Assembly (NCBI RefSeq): GCF_013368755.1 | Contig: NC_049562.1 | Coordinates: forward strand, 1,550,001 to 1,614,000 | Direction of reading: 5' to 3' | Source: Talaromyces rugulosus | Lineage: Eukaryota > Ascomycota > Eurotiomycetes > Eurotiales > Trichocomaceae | Length of the DNA stretch: 64,000 bases | In this document: positions 53,316 through 64,000 of the stretch, piece by piece | How the letters are laid out: the number at the start of each line of letters is the position of its first letter | Numbering within the stretch: the stretch's first letter is position 1 | The notes under the pieces: model-generated | What the model was told of the DNA's origin: nothing | Seen by the model: the letters and a program-made list of their open reading frames with translations, nothing else | The model's database searches: none | Program-made: the position numbers and the translations under genes

Positions 53316-54193
53316 ATGGCTGGGTTTCCAAATGTTAAACCAGCATTCACCGTCAGAGTACGCCTCAAAACACCAAGCGTTTTTACGGTAACAAAAGGAA
53401 AAGGCACTGATATTCATTTCATAGGTGTTAATCGATGATTCCATCCCAGTCGGTATGTCAATTGGGTATAGCTTCAATTTAGACATAGCTTAAAAACGAA
53501 CCTGCATACAGGAAGCCACCACCGCAAAACATCTCTTATCGTTGTCGTATGTCCCCCAATTCGATATCCCCGAGTCCAGAAAACAGAAAGCTGAATAATT
53601 TGTGTCAAAGCCCATGATTGGAGGAACCGTAACGGCTGAACCAGGCAGTACGCCAGCCCTCAATGCGACTTTTGTCGGCACAGGAAACGACTACATCCAC
53701 GGTGACCCGGACCAGAAGAGGCTACGCCTGGATGCGCGGAGTGTCCTCAAGACAGATGATGGCGCTGTTAGTTTGTCTTTTTACATTTAGGTGAAAGATA
53801 TTGATACTTATGAAAACCATAGTTCATCTATGTCAACTACAAAGGAACAGTAAACGTTACGGAAGACTTGTCCAAGGTCCTAGGTGGTACTGCCGGTGAT
53901 TTGGAAACCCCATATGGGGATTCTTGTACGTCTCGTGATTCTCAATCGTCACACGGATTTCCTAACATGCGTGAAATTTAGTTACCTATTTCAACTTCGA
54001 GGTACTCACCTCCCTTAAAAATAATATTAGACATACATGAGACTAGGAACTTTGTTGACTTTAAACACAGACTGGTGACGAACGCTACAAAGATCTCGAG
54101 AACGGAGTCTACATCGGACAGGGGCACTTTATTTCAAAAGTTGGGGAGAAAGTTATCGTCGAATACAAAGTCAGCCAGGTTATCATGGGCTGA
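53316..54193 (+). CDS. DUF3237 family protein, seven exons
   Basis: Seven exons (53316-53357, 53425-53452, 53512-53546, 53611-53766, 53823-53925, 53982-54001, 54071-54193) give 168 residues. All six introns (50-70 bp) obey GT-AG and keep frame. Conserved DUF3237 features are visible: VLIDDSIPVGGSHHRKTSLI, IGGTVTAEPG, DPDQKRLRLDARSVLKTDDG, FIYVNYKGTVNVTE, then GDERYKDLENGVYIGQGHF. The family (PF11578) forms a beta barrel. Function is not established; bacterial relatives accompany catabolic enzymes. No signal peptide. It is convergent with the SDR gene (95 bp between stops). Exons of 42, 28, 35 and 20 bp are short, but every junction preserves a recognised motif. Confidence 0.88.
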
Positions 54194-54287
54194 TTAGAAT
54201 GCCATTATTACCATCACTGGGAGATGAGAGAAAGCGGAAAACAAATTGTACTTTGCCGACCAACATGGATTATACACAATATTCAAA

Positions 54288-55399
54288 TCAATAGCTCAGC
54301 TTCAGCTCTGGGTCCACTTTTATCAGAACCTCGATGATTTCTTTCCAGGCCTTTGCGCGCAATGCCTTTCCTTCGGAGGAAGATACAATCTTGCCGGGTC
54401 TAATGTCTGTCAGCTTCTTACTCTGCTATCGTGAAAGCTCACGAACAAGGAAATAAAATAAAGGTAAAAAGCTTACTCGGTGGGCTTCTGGTTCTCGAAC
54501 CATTTTCCATGTCCATCATCCCTAGCAGCAGCATCAACAATGGCTTTGGATCCAACCTTTGCCGTTCGCGCAAAAAGGGCCACTAGGATTCTAAACACCC
54601 ATGGTGTACCTTCTCTCATGAGCTCACTCGCACACAACCCTGGAGTCGCACTTGTCACCACCACACTTGGCTCGCGCGTGAGTTCGTCAACGGGCACAAG
54701 TTTAGACAGCTCGATGTTGATCCACTGACTGAACAGCTTGCTTACCCCGTACCGCTCAATCGGGTTTTTCGCCTGCGCCTGCTCCCACTGTGCTTTGTCG
54801 TTTAGGGCGGCGAGAATATCAGGCGCTGTACGCTGGGGGAAAAGGGCGGCTTGGTGGACGTCACTCGCAACAATAATCAAGCGTGGCTTGCTTCGTTTTC
54901 CTTCAGAGGTCTTCGGAGTCTGGGAGGAAGACTGCCGGACTAGAATAGGTAGTAATTCCAAGCTTAGCAGGGCGGTCGACAAGCCATTTACTTGAATCGA
55001 CATCTCCCAATTATCCGCAGATAGATTCCAGTCAAGCGAGGCTATGCCTGCATTCATTACTGCAACGTCTAGTCTCTTGCCTTCATTCTCGACATAGTCT
55101 TTGACTCGCCGAGCAAAGGCCATCACACTTTGGAAGTTCGACATATCGAGCTCCCATACCTCGATGGTCTTCTCAGACGCATTGGGAATGGATGACAGGA
55201 TATCATCGCTGGCTTCTTTGCCCTTGGATAGCGAGCGAACGCCCATGATTATGTTCGATGCACCTAGGGAGAGAGCATGGCGAACAGTTTCCCGCCCCAG
55301 TCCTGTGTTCGAGCCTGTGACTAAGACAGTCTGGTTGTGAAAGGTAGTTGCTGGTGGGAGATGCGGCGGATTGAGGGGCTGAAAGAGTATCTTGAGCAT
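54288..55399 (-). CDS. SDR, WW-domain oxidoreductase/RDH-like
   Basis: Two exons (54477-55399, 54288-54420) give 351 residues from the ATG at 55399. VLVTGSNTGLGRETVRHAL is the TGxxxGxG coenzyme site, VAVMNAGIA the NNAG-like motif, IIVASDVHQ holds the catalytic Ser and RYGVSKLF the Tyr-x3-Lys pair. The C-terminal exon was joined using the GATAGCAGAG acceptor; it adds a helical tail ending in DPELKLSY. This SDR group includes retinol dehydrogenase- and WWOX-like enzymes of fungi; NADP(H) is the usual cofactor. The substrate is unknown. An upstream in-frame start at 55480 is possible but lacks conservation. Confidence 0.88.
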
Positions 55400-56368
55400 G
55401 ACTGAAATGTTCAAAATATTACTGTAACAATTATGTTCAAGGAGGTTTAGGGTAGGGTAGGTGAGGTGGTGTCTAATCAAGAGGAGTACGCTTCAAATGT
55501 TTGTAATGTTAAACGTAGGCTACGAAGCTTCTGAAGGGGAATTTTGGCTTTATATATGCCAAAAGATAATCAGATGCAATAGATAAGCTAGTCATGATAG
55601 CTGAACAATGATCATCGCTCATACGTCGACAGGTACTATGTAGTAGATAATTATTTACCGACCGTGTAACGGGATACACGTGAAGAAGCTTAACAGTGCC
55701 TATGAATACCATACAGTGACAGGTTATAATACCGCTTTCCCATATACGGAAGGTGCCGGTATTTTTGCTCTGCCCTAGAGTTCATCCGTAGCCCGACAAG
55801 ACTATTTGCAATTTGCCTATTCCGGGAAGTTGCAATTACTATCTTCGGAAATTTGCACTTTCCACAAGCAGCAAAGTCACACGACACTGCACTGCAAACG
55901 GTCAAGCCTTGAGGGCTCGACAGCTGGTCCAATGCCTGGCGCACGTGGCCGCCAGCAGCGCGTGAGGCAGATCAGCTGGCGATCCTCTGGGGACCTTGGC
56001 TGCACAGATAAATATCTCTGGAGTACAGACACAAGAGCAAAGTCGATTATGGAGAAACACGACTAAAGAGAGAGAAAGGAAAAAATTACTATCGGAACTG
56101 TCTTCCCTTCCAGTGTAGCTAACTAGCCCTCCGATGCGGCAATAATTACGGGGAATCTAGCTGGACCGGTGACGTCGATCTTCCCGCACTGTTTTTTTTT
56201 CTGTTCTCGTTAGGCTGCAATTCCATCACTATCCGTCCACATCACTCGTGACTTGTCCATTGCGAGCTGGCTGGCCTTGCATCGCGCATTAACCGGGTAT
56301 ATGATTTGAAACCCATTCGAAAATCCCGCTTCGACGGGCTTGTTTTGCTTCTGCGATAGGCAAAAACC
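55400..56368. other. Divergent promoter region
   Basis: About 970 bp between the divergent SDR and endopolyphosphatase genes. No gene seen. Confidence 0.55.
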
Positions 56369-58305
56369 ATGCGATCCGCTTTGAGTCTTCTGGCGCTCGC
56401 CACAGCAGTGACGACGACCGCGTCGCCCCTCGCCGGGCCTCAGCAACATCAACAGCCTCTACTTGAGCTGGAACCACAGCTCGGAGCTGAGAAAAAGCCG
56501 TCCCGGGCCTTGACCGGCAAATTCCTGCACGTCACAGGTATGTATTGTATCTCAAGAATGCTAGCAAATGCGGACAACGAACTAACCAACATGCGCGGGA
56601 AGATCTCCATTTAGACCGTTTTTACAAACCAGGGAGCTCCACGGACGGAGACGAAGCTTGCCACCACGGAAATGGGAACGCTGGGTATCTGGGTTCCGCA
56701 GGCAATGACTGCGACTCGCCCGAGTCACTCATCAACGAGACATTCGACTGGATCGAGAAGAACTTGAAGGATGAGATTGATTTTGTCGTCTGGACTGGCG
56801 ATTCCGCCCGCCACGATAACGACGAGCGCATACCACGTACCGAGAATCAAGTCGAAGAATTCAACGCCGTTGTTGCGAAGCACTTTGAACGTGTCTTTCG
56901 CTCTGATCCGAACCAAGATCCGGTTGCCGCGCTGTCCATTCCAATCGTGCCCAACATTGGCAACAACGATGTCATGCCGCACAATATTTTTGAAAAGGGG
57001 CCGAATCGGTGGACTGAGATTCTGTCGAACCTGTGGAATCATTTCATTCCCGAAGAGCAGCGTCACACTTTCATGCAAGGCGGCTGGTTTAACTCCGAAG
57101 TCATCCCCAATAAATTATCTGTTTTTAGCCTCAACACACTCTACTTTTTCGACTCGAACAATGCCGTCGATGGTTGTGCGCAAAAATCGGAGCCGGGATA
57201 TCAGCAGATGGAGTGGCTGCGGGTGCAGTTACAGATAATACGTGAACGGGGCATGAAAGCCATCCTCATGGGCCACGTTCCTCCTGCTCGGTCCGGAGAT
57301 AAGCAGGCGTGGGATGAGTCATGCTGGCAGAAATACACCCTATGGCTCCGTCAATATCGCGACGTCGTCGTTGGCAGCCTTTACGGGCATATGAACATAG
57401 ACCATTTTATGTTACAAGACTCGGAAGATGTAGACATAGACAACCTACTGCTCGATTTGCCGAGCCCCCGATTTATCGAGGACAGCGACTACGAGAACTT
57501 TACCGTCCAGTCCAAGGCGAGCTATCTAACCAGTCTTCGCGACCAATGGGGCAGCTTTCCTTCTCCTCCTGGGTCCGTGAAGGACGAGTGGTCGACAACC
57601 GACACTAGCGTTATTGGCACGGCAAAGGGGAAAAAACGTGGAGGAAAGAAGAAACGGAAGAGAGAATTTTTCAAAAAGATCCACGGTCCGTACGCAGAGC
57701 GGTTTTCCATTTCGATGGTCTCACCGAGCGTAGTACCCAACTACTACCCGACTCTACGAGTGATGGAATACAACATCACAGGTATAGAAAATACCCCGAC
57801 TTGGGTAGATGTACAAAATATGGACACGAACGAACGGAAGAGTAACTTCTGGGACGAACGTGAGATTGAGCTCCAAAAGTCCAAATTACGAGTCCCTGCT
57901 GGGCCTGGGAAGAACGCACCACCCGGACCAGCATATTCAAACCAGCCATTGACGCTATTGAATTACGCGCAGTACTATGCAAATATCACAGAATCAGAGC
58001 AGTCTTCGCCGCCATCTTCCTCGTTATCGAGTCACCGTATCCACTACGAGCTAGAATACCGCACGCAGGACGACGGTGTTTATGACCTGCCTGATCTGAC
58101 AGTCCGTAGCCTGTTTCAGCTGGCGACGCAGATCGGAGCGGGTGCTACTAACGGTGCGAATATACAAACAGACGAGCTTACCAGTGACTCTGATATCGAC
58201 AGGAAGAAGAAGAAGAAGAAGAAGAAAAACAAGGCATGGCGTACATTTCTCGAGCGGGCGTTTGTTGGGCTTTTGGATGACGACAAATTCGAAGACATTG
58301 CATGA
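56369..58305 (+). CDS. Vacuolar endopolyphosphatase, PPN1-like
   Basis: Two exons (56369-56537, 56603-58305) give 623 residues. A signal peptide or anchor occupies residues 1-19. Calcineurin-type metallophosphoesterase motifs are in order: FLHVTDLHLDRFY (DxH), WTGDSARHDND (GDxxRHD), IGNNDVMPHN (GNND), MGHVPP and GSLYGHMNIDH (the two final His motifs). A stretch rich in Lys/Arg (KGKKRGGKKKRKR) and a Lys9 run near the C-terminus may bind polyphosphate or be low-complexity extensions. Yeast PPN1 cleaves long polyphosphate in the vacuole. The intron falls inside the first metal motif, after HVT. Length is normal for fungal PPN1. Confidence 0.93.
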
Positions 58306-58642
58306 ACAGAACCTTTGGATCGTACAACTGAAATATGAATATTGATCTTGTAGCATCAATCTTTTGGTGGAGATTTTATATCCACGTTTTTATACCCATG
58401 TTAATTTTTGCATTGGTGTTATTGATATTGATTATTTTCCTGTATTTAATTATTTATTTACATGCATTCATGAATGATGACAGACAGATTGATGTTATTA
58501 ACCGCCATGCCAATCTTGAACCTGGGTAATGTAAACGCAACTGTTCTTATATGCTCACTTCCTATCATACATATATCGTACATTTATCGACCTCAAAAAA
58601 GCGGACGAAAGCAGAGATTACTATTAAACAGGATCACGATGA
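58306..58642. other. Convergent intergenic
   Basis: 3' untranslated DNA of endopolyphosphatase and of the carrier gene. Nothing else seen. Confidence 0.6.
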
Positions 58643-59810
58643 TCAACTCAACAGTTTGAGAACCAGCTCATACGTTCCAAGCGTGATCATCGCGGCCGGC
58701 ACAGTGCGGAGGACATGCGCAGTAAGGCCTCCATAGATGGCCACCATGCCTTCTTCTCTCCACACTAACCGTAGACATTGCACTACACCGGTATATTTCA
58801 AGCGCCCGTTTGCCATTGGTGCTTGTCGGAGTCTTGTTCTCACAACCTGGGTAGGTTTCCAGGTCAGCGATGGGTTTTATAGTTGTAAAGGAACGGACAT
58901 CAGCCTTACCTCGTGTGGATATGCGATCAACACCGCTAGCAGTTTCGAAAATCCAGCAGCACTGCTGAGAGCGATTCCTTGAGTTGCCTGGCTTGACGGT
59001 GTCCCATCCTGGCTGGCATTCTGCCTAGCAAGAAAGCTCTTCATTCGTTCGTACATAGCTAGATGCAGAGTCGTTTCGATGACACCGAGATAGCTCGCTG
59101 CCAGGCCACGATACAGTCCCTTAACCCCTTCTTGTCGTATCACTTGCTTGACACAGTCAAGACTATTCTTATACTGCGGGACGCCCGAAGATCCGCTCTC
59201 ACGCACCCGCGATTTGTCAAGCTGCAATCGCGTCTTGACGAGCCAGATGGGATTCGTTGCAGTGCCGGTGACAGCGCCCGCGGTAGCCGCAGAGAGGGCA
59301 TGTACTAGTGTTGTGTTTTCCTCGCAGCCCAATATCTGTGGGTAGAGAGTCTTGCAGTTCCCATACGCATAAAACTTGATGGCCGTTGCAGGAACTACCC
59401 CGGTCAGACTAGGGCCCAGGCCCTTGAACAGACCGCGCCAGCCCTCGAGGCGATGGATGGAAAATAAAATGCCAAAGGTCTCGCGAAAATGTAGAAGAGA
59501 CGATTTGTACAATGGCAGGTTTGGGTTTGCCTTTTTAAGCTGCGACTGATAGAAATCAGACTGCAAGCGAGTCTTGAGGACGTCAAGAGGAGACGTCAGG
59601 ACAGCAGTAACCATCCCAGCCGTGCTAGAGCAGCCAATGTGAGTCCGTGTACTTAACAAATAGGGCTAGTGATAGAGTTACATACGCGCCGGCTATGAGA
59701 TGAGAAAATGATTTGAGAAATGTAACCCCTTTCTCAGTTTCCTCACGGGGGTTTCCCATAGGTTTGATGTGTGGGCGTTGGGACACCCCCCTCTGGTGTT
59801 TAGCCTCCAT
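58643..59810 (-). CDS. Mitochondrial pyrimidine nucleotide carrier, Rim2-like
   Basis: Three exons (59686-59810, 58910-59624, 58643-58846) give 347 residues. The three carrier signatures are [22 protein letters not shown] and YPHEVVRTRLR. Trp in the second signature (PIWLVK) is typical of the pyrimidine nucleotide/folate/FAD/NAD branch. Helix motifs [26 protein letters not shown] and [12 protein letters not shown] follow each. The SDFYQSQL segment after the first signature matches the Rim2 subgroup. It exchanges pyrimidine (deoxy)nucleotides across the inner mitochondrial membrane for mtDNA/RNA synthesis. The N-terminal extension contains an ATG at 59810, the first in frame. Confidence 0.92.
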
Positions 59811-60527
59811 GTTGAATGAGTATTCGCAATATGGATTCCATAGAGTAATCAAAAATCGGCGACCATCGACCTCTTGAGATGGCAATCCCTAAAGGCTTGT
59901 TCCAAAAGATACTCACAGATAAAAGAAGGTGTAGAAAATAAATTAAAGAAATGGGGATATCCAATATCATGAATTGACAAATTAGAAATAAATATAGATA
60001 AATTAAGCGGGCTTTGATGTGTTTGTTGCTTTGGGCGAACAGGCAACATTAATTGAAGCTTTCAAAATATTTTTTTCCTCCTTTGTCATCAAGACAGGGA
60101 GGATTGAACTCGACCAATCACATGGCGCCCTCCATTCCCCCTTCTCCCACCCAACTGCTGAGACAAAAAAGAACCCCCATCGCCAACAATTTCCTTCTAT
60201 TTAACATGTTAAGCAAATTTCTGGCAGCACGGACGACATTGCCGGTCTCTAAGCCGCGGCAGTCAGCCTTGTCGGCATGCCGAACTCAACAGCCGAAGTG
60301 GAACAAGCCCACCCGGCCCAGGCCCCGAAACACGCAATTTTGCACCTGATAGCGTTGAAGGCGTGAGTTATAATATTACGGCCAAGAAATTAGCACAAGA
60401 TATGGAGCAATTTTACGATTGAAAAGACATCATGGCGCCCCTTGGTCGACAGATAGATGCCCAGTTTTGTTGGAAGCTGTTCTTCAATCCCGAGTAGTGA
60501 ACTCTAGGGGTTTATTTTCCAGGCGAA
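59811..60527. other. Intergenic with small ORF
   Basis: It contains the doubtful 47-codon frame at 60206-60349. Otherwise it holds the promoters of the carrier and MFS genes. Confidence 0.45.
60206..60349 (+). CDS. Doubtful small ORF, mitochondrial-like
   Basis: A frame of 47 residues with a basic, Ser/Arg-rich start (MLSKFLAARTTLPVSKPRQS) resembling a mitochondrial presequence. Directly after, a different frame (60334-60420) reads VEGVSYNITAKKLAQDMEQF and stops. It could be the end of a frame-shifted or spliced small gene. No family is recognised. Confidence 0.25.
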   Translation: MLSKFLAARTTLPVSKPRQSALSACRTQQPKWNKPTRPRPRNTQFCT

Positions 60528-62439
60528 ATGTCTACGACCGATCGGGATAAAGAAAGCAACAGCATAGAGCCACCCGCCTTGCCGTCGAAGATTTCATATT
60601 GGCGGATGCTGATCGACCAAGGCGTTGTGACTTCCGATATCTTCAATCATCCCTACTCGGGATCGGGATTGGAGGATGATCCGTATATTGTAGGATGGAT
60701 CCCCGACGATCCGCGCAATCCTATGAGGCTCAATAGATCGCTCAAATGGGCTTTCACAGTTATGTGTGCCTTGTCGACCTTTGGCGTCTCCCTCGCTTCT
60801 TCCGCGTATGCAGGAGGTATCGACGAGGTGATCTCCTCGTTCAATGTGAGCCAAGAAGTCGCCACTCTTGGTGTCTCGGTCTTCGTCCTTGGCTTCGCAA
60901 TTGGGCCTCTTTTCTGGGGTCCTCTTAGCGAGCTGTATGGCCGGCAGGTTGTGTTTCTGGTGTCGTATCTCGGGCTTGCGGTCTTCACGGCTGGTGCCAC
61001 GGGCTCTAAGAATATCTGGACTTTGATTATTCTGCGTTTCTTTGCGGGTTCTTTTGGCTCATCTCCATTTACGAATGCAGGTATGTTAGTTGGTCTGAAG
61101 TATTCAACCTAAGAAAACTTGAAAACAAACCCAAATTCTAACTAAGATAGGCGGGATTATTGCCGATGTCTTTAGTGCTGAAGACCGCGGTCTTGCGATA
61201 AGCTTATACACCGGAGCTCCCTTTATCGGTCCAACTCTTGGTCCGGTGATTGGCGGATTCCTTGGAGAAAATGCTGGTTGGGTTTGGGTCCAAGGTTTTC
61301 TTGCGACCCTCGCCGGTGTCATTTGGGCCGTGGAAGGGCTGGTAATCCCAGAGACATACGGCCCATTACTCCTTCGCAAACGAGCTGCTCGGCTATCTAA
61401 GCTGACTGGAAAGGTCTATATCAGCAAAATAGACAACGAGAGACCGAAGGTCACCAACAGCGAAGCCTTTAGCACTGCCTTGGGACGGCCCTGGGTATTG
61501 TTATTTGCCGAGCCAATCGTCCTTCTCTTATCGATCTACATGGCCATCGTTTACGGCACACTATACCTTATGTTTAGTGCTTTCCCAATTGTCTATCAGG
61601 AACAACGCGGTTGGAGCCAGGGAGTGGCTAGCTTGCCATTTCTCAGTGTTCTTACTGGAATGTTACTTGCCCTTGTGTACAATATGTGGGACAACCAGCG
61701 ATACAAACGCATTCATGTCAAGTGTCATGGCTTCGCCCCGCCTGAAGAGCGACTTCCTCCATCTATGATCGGTGGTATTGCGGTGCCTATTGGACTATTC
61801 TGGTTTGCATGGACCAATCAAGCAAGTTTGCATTGGATTGTCAGTGTTGTTGCGGCAGCCCCCTTTGGTTTTGGCATGGTTCTCGTTTTCCTAAGTATCA
61901 TGAGCTACCTGATCGATTCATACACTATCTTCGCGGCATCGGCTCTCGCAGCTAATTCCATCATTCGGTCATGCTTTGGTGCCGTGTTCCCTCTGTTCAC
62001 GACATATATGTATCATAATCTCGGTATTCACTGGGCATCTTGTGTACCTGCCTTTTTGTCGCTTGCTTGCGTGCCATTTCCATTCTTGTTCTATCGATAC
62101 GGCCCCGCCATTCGACGACGATGCAAATTCGCCGCAGAAGCAGACGACTTCATGAGGATGCTGCAGAAGGAAGCTTTCACTGCAACTCCGGCAGAGAAGG
62201 CCACTCCGAATTCTAACGTGGGAGCTGAGACTGAAGAAGGATATGTACAAGATCGACCACATCGTGTCAGTGATGCTTCTCTCAATGAGTCTGGAAGGCT
62301 TTCTTCGGAATCACTAGCGTTAGAGCCTGTTGTGACCTATGAAGGCAATCCATACGACATTGACCGAGTGAACACTCAGTCGTCGGCTATTACTAACAAA
62401 TCAAAGTCGCGGTCGATCAAAACATGGCAGAAGAAGTAG
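60528..62439 (+). CDS. MFS transporter, DHA1 polyamine/drug type
   Basis: Two exons (60528-61080, 61151-62439) give 613 residues. VGWIPDDPRNPMRLNRSLKW leads into span 1. GPLSELYGRQVVFL is motif A, and RFFAGSFGSSPFTNAGGIIA and GPTLGPVIGGFLGENAGW are motifs B and C, the latter marking an antiporter. PETYGPLLLRKRAARLSK precedes the central loop. The C-terminal tail of some 110 residues is hydrophilic and Ser/Thr/Glu-rich, longer than in the first DHA1 gene. The family includes TPO-type polyamine exporters and fluconazole-efflux pumps. Plasma membrane. The intron sits in the same place after TNAG as in related genes. Confidence 0.92.
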
Positions 62440-62754
62440 TTTAGATTTGAATATATGAGAAGAATGTAATAGAATAACTATTTTCCTTTTTATTCGAGGC
62501 GGATTTTGTCAAATCTCCTACTAACTATGTAGTAACATAGGTATCATACATGTCAGAGGGAGGAGGAGAAAAGTTCGAGAGTAGATACAAGCAAGGTGGG
62601 ATTAAACATTGGTTGACAAAATTCTTAATAAGTTTACAGAGTCATTAGGCATTTAAATGACAAAACAGTAGAGATATGCTTGGCAAGGAGAAAGGGGCTG
62701 TCAAGCGAATGAAAGTCGCAAATACTACTAAATCTGCACAAAACTCCACCCTCA
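62440..62754. other. Convergent intergenic
   Basis: 3' flanks only. Confidence 0.6.
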
Positions 62755-64000
62755 TCAAGGCTGGACAACTTCTTCCATGTGCGTTATATCCTTTTCCCTA
62801 AGGAAATCATCCAATTCACGGCGCTGATTTTCCGGTAGTCCATGAAGTTGGACCGCAACATCGTCGCCAAATTGAGATGCGATTTCTTCCAGGGACAACT
62901 GTGCCGTCTCGGGCCAAAATAGATACACCACGGGTATGAAAAAGATGCACCAACATATAATGACTAGATAATACTTCCATCCGACGTTTTGAATACCAAT
63001 AGGCGCAGTCTGCAGCAGGACAAGTGTGGCCGCAAACTGTCCAAAGAGGGAAAAGCCCATGCCGATACCGCGAATCTCCATTGGGAAAATCTCACTAATA
63101 TAAAGATACATCGTAGTATCACAGCAAGACCTATATATGAAATGATTAGTGTGTGGAAATGTTAAAATTTTTTAGGATACTCACCCCTGGAATGCAAGGT
63201 AAAGAAAAATAAAGAAAAGGCCGGCTGCGTTTCCACCCTTGTTGGATGTCCCAGAATATTGAGCAATACATCCAGCGAGGCCTGAAGTTGTCACCAAACA
63301 ACCCATGAAGCCAACAATAAACATCCAGCGGCGAGAATTGACTCGGTCATGGAGCCAGGCACCAAATGGATTATAGATTAGGCCTTAATGTCTCGTTAGA
63401 ATGGCATCATCTAGAATTGGCGAAATTATCGCACTTACCAGCTGTAGTAAGCCAAACTGCGGAAAGTAGGAGTGGCATGTAACCAGTCTGGCCTAGATTG
63501 GTGCATAGAATGACAAAGTAGTTGTTCTAATGACTAAAATCAGTTTTGAGCAAGTCCTTGAAGCTATATTATTTCTATCCCGAGATCTTCGACTTACAAT
63601 AACAAGAGGTCCACCAAACTCAGCACCCCACTGAGTTAAGAAACCGATTATCATGCGCTTTCGGTAACTTCTTTTTTTAAGGACAGCAGTCCACGGATTG
63701 CATCCCGAAGCCTGAAGCCTTGCTTGTTCGAGAGCTAGCTGTTGCTTGATTTGGTACATCTCTTCTCTGATAGCGAGATCATCTGGATCCGAGGGGTTCG
63801 ATCTCAATTTTTTCAGCACGGTCCAAGCTTCCTCGGCCCTTCCTTGTTGGAGAAGCCATCGAGAAGAGTCAGTGATGAAGATGGATGATAGGAATAGCAC
63901 CAAAGGGCCGAAGCACTGCATGCTCAACGGAAATCTCCATGCAAAGGAAGGGTTCTTTTCCGTTGCAAAGTAACAAGCAAACCCCAGCCAGGCGCTGAGC
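62755..64000 (-). CDS. MFS sugar transporter, 5' part missing
   Basis: Four exons are seen (63598-64000 running off the window, 63439-63526, 63185-63383, 62755-63130), all joined by GT-AG introns of 52-71 bp. The visible part starts inside the N-terminal half (LSAWLGFACYFAT) and has ITDSSRWLLQQGRAEEAWTVL, a variant of the PESPRWL motif. Next come GLIYNPFGAWLHDRVNSRRW (motif A of the second half), YLYISEIFPMEIRGIGMGFS and PETAQLSLEEIASQF (PETKGxxLEE-type). It is a sugar porter family member, probably hexose or lactose/cellobiose-like. It is cut by the edge, not truncated in the genome as far as can be seen. It is more intron-rich than the sugar transporter at 23 kb. Confidence 0.88.

Noticed and set aside
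1..64000. A polyketide or non-ribosomal peptide cluster around the regulator, FMO, Dabb and MFS genes
   Set aside because: No synthase, terpene cyclase or prenyltransferase is present in the window.

Overview
The window is nuclear DNA of a filamentous ascomycete (Pezizomycotina). Genes carry short GT-AG introns, mostly 45-85 bp. The gene set includes Zn2Cys6 regulators, many MFS transporters, a Cu-only cell-surface superoxide dismutase, a CHORD/CS protein, a PPN1-type endopolyphosphatase and a Rim2-type mitochondrial carrier. An order such as Eurotiales is plausible, but that is inference. No rRNA gene, CRISPR array or confident tRNA gene was seen. Exon structures were spliced by hand from reading frame and GT-AG sites and have no transcript support.

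Layout. 1-9.4 kb: a small secreted protein, a Zn2Cys6 regulator, two decayed genes (a small membrane protein and a kinase-like protein) and an orphan ORF. 9.5-21 kb is the most coherent accessory block: an FAD monooxygenase with an extra N-terminal domain, a GPI-type Cu-only SOD, a Zn2Cys6 regulator divergent from a Dabb (stress-responsive A/B barrel) protein, an Ldh2-family dehydrogenase and a secreted TolB-like beta-propeller. 23-34 kb: a sugar transporter, an orphan ORF, an SDR, an AT-rich stretch with an ankyrin relic, and a DHA1-type MFS pump. 34.5-39.3 kb is conserved housekeeping: ethanolamine kinase, CHORD/CS protein and a glutaredoxin-like DUF836 protein sharing a promoter with it. 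39.3-46 kb is a repeat-type island with two chromodomain relics of Ty3/gypsy type on opposite strands, an LTR-like promoter, a tRNA-like Pol III box pair and unplaced ORFs. 46.5-64 kb: a divergent 14-3-3 protein, a long gene-poor stretch ending in a broken AAA+ ATPase, a PSI-domain membrane protein, a seven-exon DUF3237 gene, an SDR, endopolyphosphatase, the mitochondrial nucleotide carrier, a second DHA1 pump and a sugar transporter cut by the window edge.

Working together. The best candidate for a local functional unit is the regulator, Dabb protein and Ldh2 dehydrogenase at 14.1-18.7 kb. Paired CCG/CGG inverted repeats lie in the divergent promoter and again upstream of the dehydrogenase, as expected for a Zn2Cys6 target set. 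The neighbouring FMO and SOD may belong to it, but nothing in the sequence proves that. Most of the remaining material reads as housekeeping genes interspersed with decayed accessory genes and transposon remains.
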